NCBI GenBank assembly: GCA_963662905.2
Contig: CAXXFD010000004.1
Location: forward strand, 248,001-312,000
Length of the DNA: 64,000 nt
Reading direction: 5' to 3'
From: G963662905 sp963662905
GTDB lineage: Bacteria > Bacteroidota > Bacteroidia > Bacteroidales > WRLA01
Shown here: positions 62,058 to 64,000 of the stretch, in pieces
How positions within the stretch are numbered: position 1 is the stretch's first letter
Layout of the letters: every line of letters begins with the position of its first letter
Position numbers and translations under genes: made by a program
The notes under the pieces: model-generated
The model's database searches: none
The model's input: the letters and a program-made list of their open reading frames with translations, nothing else
What the model was told of the DNA's origin: nothing

Positions 62058-62093
62058 GGCTCCTGACTCCTTAACCGGATCAGGGGCTTTTTT
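62058..62093 (+). terminator. Rho-independent terminator after the OB-fold gene
   Basis: GGCTCCTGA(C)TCC pairs with GGATCAGGGGCT (one bulge, G-U pairs) around a 6-base loop, followed by a run of T residues, 16 bases past the stop. It may only partly block transcription into the PepSY-type gene 33 bases further on. Confidence 0.65.
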
Positions 62094-62125
62094 ATTGGAA
62101 ATTTTCCCTTTAAAGACTACTGAAA

Positions 62126-62680
62126 ATGAAGAAATGGAGAAGATGGCTTTGGGTCATTCACCGCGATCTGGGATACTTTTTCTTTGCGGCAACGGTAATT
62201 TATGCATTATCCGGAATTGCCATCAACCACATCAACGACTGGAACCCAAATTTCATTGTCAACACCAAAGAATTTAAGATAAACCTCCCCAAAGAAGGCG
62301 CAGCGTTTGACAAGCAATTTATCATGGATGAGCTGCAAAAGAATGATGTTACTTCAGCTTACAAAAAACACTATTCGCCATCGGAGGGGCTGATAAAAGT
62401 TTTTGTAAAAGACGGGAATATACTGATTGACACGGATAATGGGGATGCTTTTTACGAAAGCCTGCACCGTCGGCCCATTTTCCATGCGTTTAATTATCTG
62501 CATTATAATCCGGTTAAATACTGGACCTGGTTTGCGGATGCTTATGCAATTGCACTGCTAATCCTGGCAATCTCGGGCCTGTTCCTCCTCAAAGGGAAAA
62601 AAGGAATTACCGGACGCGGCGCATGGCTGACACTTCTAGGCATTCTGGTTCCTTTGTTAATCCTGCTTATCTATTATTGA
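62126..62680 (+). CDS. PepSY-associated membrane-helix protein
   Basis: A 184-residue membrane protein with the family start 'WRRWLWVIHRDLGYFFFAAT', a periplasmic insert ('GIAINHINDWNPNFIVNTKE', including a short PepSY-like region about 45-120), then 'FHAFNYLHYNPVKYWTWFAD' and two C-terminal helices ('IALLILAISGLFLLKG', 'LLGILVPLLILLIYY'). Conserved His residues near membrane edges suggest heme or metal handling, but that is not shown. Confidence 0.75.
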   Translation: MKKWRRWLWVIHRDLGYFFFAATVIYALSGIAINHINDWNPNFIVNTKEFKINLPKEGAAFDKQFIMDELQKNDVTSAYKKHYSPSEGLIKVFVKDGNILIDTDNGDAFYESLHRRPIFHAFNYLHYNPVKYWTWFADAYAIALLILAISGLFLLKGKKGITGRGAWLTLLGILVPLLILLIYY

Positions 62681-62696
62681 TTCCATAAATGATCGC

Positions 62697-62731
62697 AAAA
62701 AAAGAGCCGGAATAAATCCGGCTCTTTTTTT
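62697..62731. terminator. Bidirectional rho-independent terminator
   Basis: AGAGCCGGA and TCCGGCTCT pair around a 5-base loop, with an A run on the left and a T run on the right. It ends the PepSY-type gene (stop 62680) and, on the other strand, the rpoC-DUF3467 transcript (stop 62733). Confidence 0.92.
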
Positions 62732-62732
62732 A

Positions 62733-63056
62733 TTAAGCTTGCCCTGCAGGCCCGCCCATATTGAATGGCGCCATCGGGCCGCCCGGAGCATCATCTTCCT
62801 TAATCGGGCCAAAGGTTTTTTCGTAACGCGCCAGATTATCCTGGAGCGCACGATAAAGCCTTTTGGCATGTTTTGGTGTCAGAACAATTCGTGACTGCAC
62901 TTTCGGTTTCGGCATTCCGGGGAGGATTTTCATAAAATCCACCACAAATTCAGACGGACTATGTGCAATTGCAGCCAAATTGCTGTATGTCCCTTCGATT
63001 ACTCCCTCAGGGATTTCAATATTCAGTTGCTGCTTTTTGTTTTTGTTCTGATCCAT
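62733..63056 (-). CDS. DUF3467-family protein
   Basis: A 107-residue cytosolic protein with the DUF3467 pattern 'VIEGTYSNLAAIAHSPSEFV', 'DFMKILPGMPKPKVQSRIVL' and 'TPKHAKRLYRALQDNLARYE', then a Gly/Pro-rich tail. Function unknown. It lies 15 bases downstream of rpoC, its usual place in Bacteroidota by my recollection, and ends the transcript. Confidence 0.9.
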   Translation of the reverse strand: MDQNKNKKQQLNIEIPEGVIEGTYSNLAAIAHSPSEFVVDFMKILPGMPKPKVQSRIVLTPKHAKRLYRALQDNLARYEKTFGPIKEDDAPGGPMAPFNMGGPAGQA

Positions 63057-63071
63057 TATATAAGGATGTGT

Positions 63072-64000
63072 TTAATCTTTAACTAATTTTGATTCTGCCA
63101 ATGCTTCATATTCATCTTTGGAACCAACGATAATATCGTTGTATTCGCGCAGGCCGGTACCAGCAGGGATTCTATGCCCTACAATCACATTTTCTTTCAG
63201 GCCGAGCAGGCCATCGGATTTGGCGCTGATTGCCGCATTGGTAAGCACTTTGGTAGTTTCCTGGAAGGATGCTGCTGAGATAAAGCTGTTTGTTTGCAGT
63301 GATGCTTTGGTGATACCCTGAAGTACCTGGCGTGCTGTTGCCGGTTTGGCATCGCGTGCCTGTACAAGAGCTTTGTCCTTGCGCTTCAACTGTGAATTTT
63401 CATCGCGCAGTTTTCGGGCAGTGATAATCTGGCCAGGGCGCAATGTAAGGCTGTCACCGGGTTCTTCAACCACTTTTTTACCAAAGATCCAGTCGTTTTC
63501 TTCCTGGAATTCAATTTTATTGATCAAATCTCCTTCGAGGAATTTAGTATCACCCGGATCATCTACCTCAACTTTACGCATCATTTGGCGAACGATTACC
63601 TCAAAATGCTTATCGTTGATTTTCACACCTTGCAAGCGGTAAACTTCCTGGATTTCATTCACAATATATTCCTGAACCTTCATCGGGCCTTTAATTGCGA
63701 GGATATCGGCCGGAGTCATTGCACCTTCTGAGAGCGGTGTACCCGCTTTAACAAAGTCGTTTTCCTGTGCAAGGATCTGTTTAGATGTTGGAATCAGGTA
63801 TGATTTCTCTTCACCTGTTTTGGATGTGATAATAACTTCTTTGTTTCCACGCTTGAGTTTTTTGCCGAAAGAAACAACACCATCAATTTCGGAAACTTTT
63901 GCGGGATCGCTCGGGTTACGCGCTTCAAAAAGCTCGGTAACACGAGGCAGACCACCCGTGATATCGCCTGATTTACTTACGGCACGCGGAATCTTAACGA
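63072..64000 (-). CDS. rpoC: DNA-directed RNA polymerase beta' subunit, C-terminal part (runs off window edge)
   Basis: The last 309 codons or so of beta'. Visible motifs: 'SGDITGGLPRVTELFEARNP', the conserved 'GVKINDKHFEVIVRQMMRKV', 'DAKPATARQVLQGITKASLQ' and 'SFISAASFQETTKVLTNAAI', ending in 'LAESKLVKD'. The frame remains open at base 64000. As expected, DUF3467 follows. The start lies outside the window. Confidence 0.97.
   Translation of the reverse strand, partial: VKIPRAVSKSGDITGGLPRVTELFEARNPSDPAKVSEIDGVVSFGKKLKRGNKEVIITSKTGEEKSYLIPTSKQILAQENDFVKAGTPLSEGAMTPADILAIKGPMKVQEYIVNEIQEVYRLQGVKINDKHFEVIVRQMMRKVEVDDPGDTKFLEGDLINKIEFQEENDWIFGKKVVEEPGDSLTLRPGQIITARKLRDENSQLKRKDKALVQARDAKPATARQVLQGITKASLQTNSFISAASFQETTKVLTNAAISAKSDGLLGLKENVIVGHRIPAGTGLREYNDIIVGSKDEYEALAESKLVKD

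Noticed and set aside
1..64000. CRISPR arrays, tRNA or rRNA genes, complete insertion sequences
   Set aside because: No regularly spaced repeats, cloverleaf-like segments, rRNA motifs or transposase frames were seen by eye; a dedicated search (tRNAscan, Infernal) could still find something short.

Overview
The window looks like a chromosomal segment of a Bacteroidota bacterium, probably of the Bacteroidales/Marinilabiliales type; no genus can be named from the sequence. The reasons are: type IX secretion (T9SS) C-terminal sorting domains on secreted proteins; promoter-like TAnnTTTG boxes; weak Shine-Dalgarno use; the DUF1573-yajC-ybbR-coaE order; head-GIN (DUF2807) proteins; TamB with a Bacteroidota-type C-terminus; and DUF3467 beside rpoC. 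Base composition appears moderate and even. I saw no tRNA, rRNA, CRISPR array, complete insertion sequence or prophage.

Layout. 1-10.9 kb is mostly housekeeping: tamB (runs off the left edge), a PhnP-like metallo-beta-lactamase-fold enzyme, a DUF6913 protein with dapA and a secreted M14 carboxypeptidase, and the minus-strand group DUF1573-yajC-ybbR-coaE. 11-21.4 kb holds a GH130 glycoside phosphorylase fused to a response-regulator receiver, convergent with a GT4 glycosyltransferase fused to an alpha/alpha-toroid domain; then an HD-domain protein, ligA, an outer-membrane barrel and a REC-PAS-histidine kinase. 21.9-28 kb is a four-gene operon that reads as a synthase-dependent exopolysaccharide secretion system of unusual make-up: a TolC-like protein with a C-terminal GH18-like TIM barrel, an HlyD-like adaptor, a cytosolic zinc-ribbon (TackOD1-like) protein with a degenerate GGDEF-like domain, and a processive GT2 synthase. 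Two signalling proteins follow on the opposite strand (28-31.2 kb). One is a REC-kinase lacking the phosphoacceptor His, the other a hybrid kinase with a degenerate and an intact receiver.

31.4-35.4 kb is an ECF sigma factor/anti-sigma operon with three secreted beta-repeat proteins (one DUF4097-like, two head-GIN). 35.8-41 kb carries an NTF2-like-domain kinase, a five-repeat DUF349 protein, a PLP aminotransferase and a second DUF1573 protein. 41.3-47.8 kb is a lipoprotein, a 1725-residue SLC12 cation-chloride-cotransporter-like protein fused to a P-loop ATPase, and an MscS-like channel, which together suggest ion or osmotic control. Next comes a fused DAK2-DegV (FakA-FakB-like) protein. 49.7-53 kb holds T9SS-related secreted genes: a clan-CD cysteine protease that seems truncated, with its detached sorting tail, and a beta-propeller protein. 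53.3-58.2 kb has pepD, an HD protein, small DUF4342 and zinc-ribbon proteins, a 2-hydroxyacid dehydrogenase and a DjlA-like co-chaperone. 58.3-61.3 kb has separate saccharopine dehydrogenase and lysine-ketoglutarate reductase genes, a split form of the animal/plant AASS enzyme. The right end has an OB-fold lipoprotein, a PepSY-type membrane protein, DUF3467 and the 3' end of rpoC.

The strongest candidates for undescribed biology are the TolC-GH18/HlyD/TackOD1/GT2 polysaccharide operon, the SLC12-ATPase fusion with its MscS partner, and the GH130-receiver fusion facing the GT4-toroid protein. Each is inferred from domain architecture and gene order; no database search could be run.
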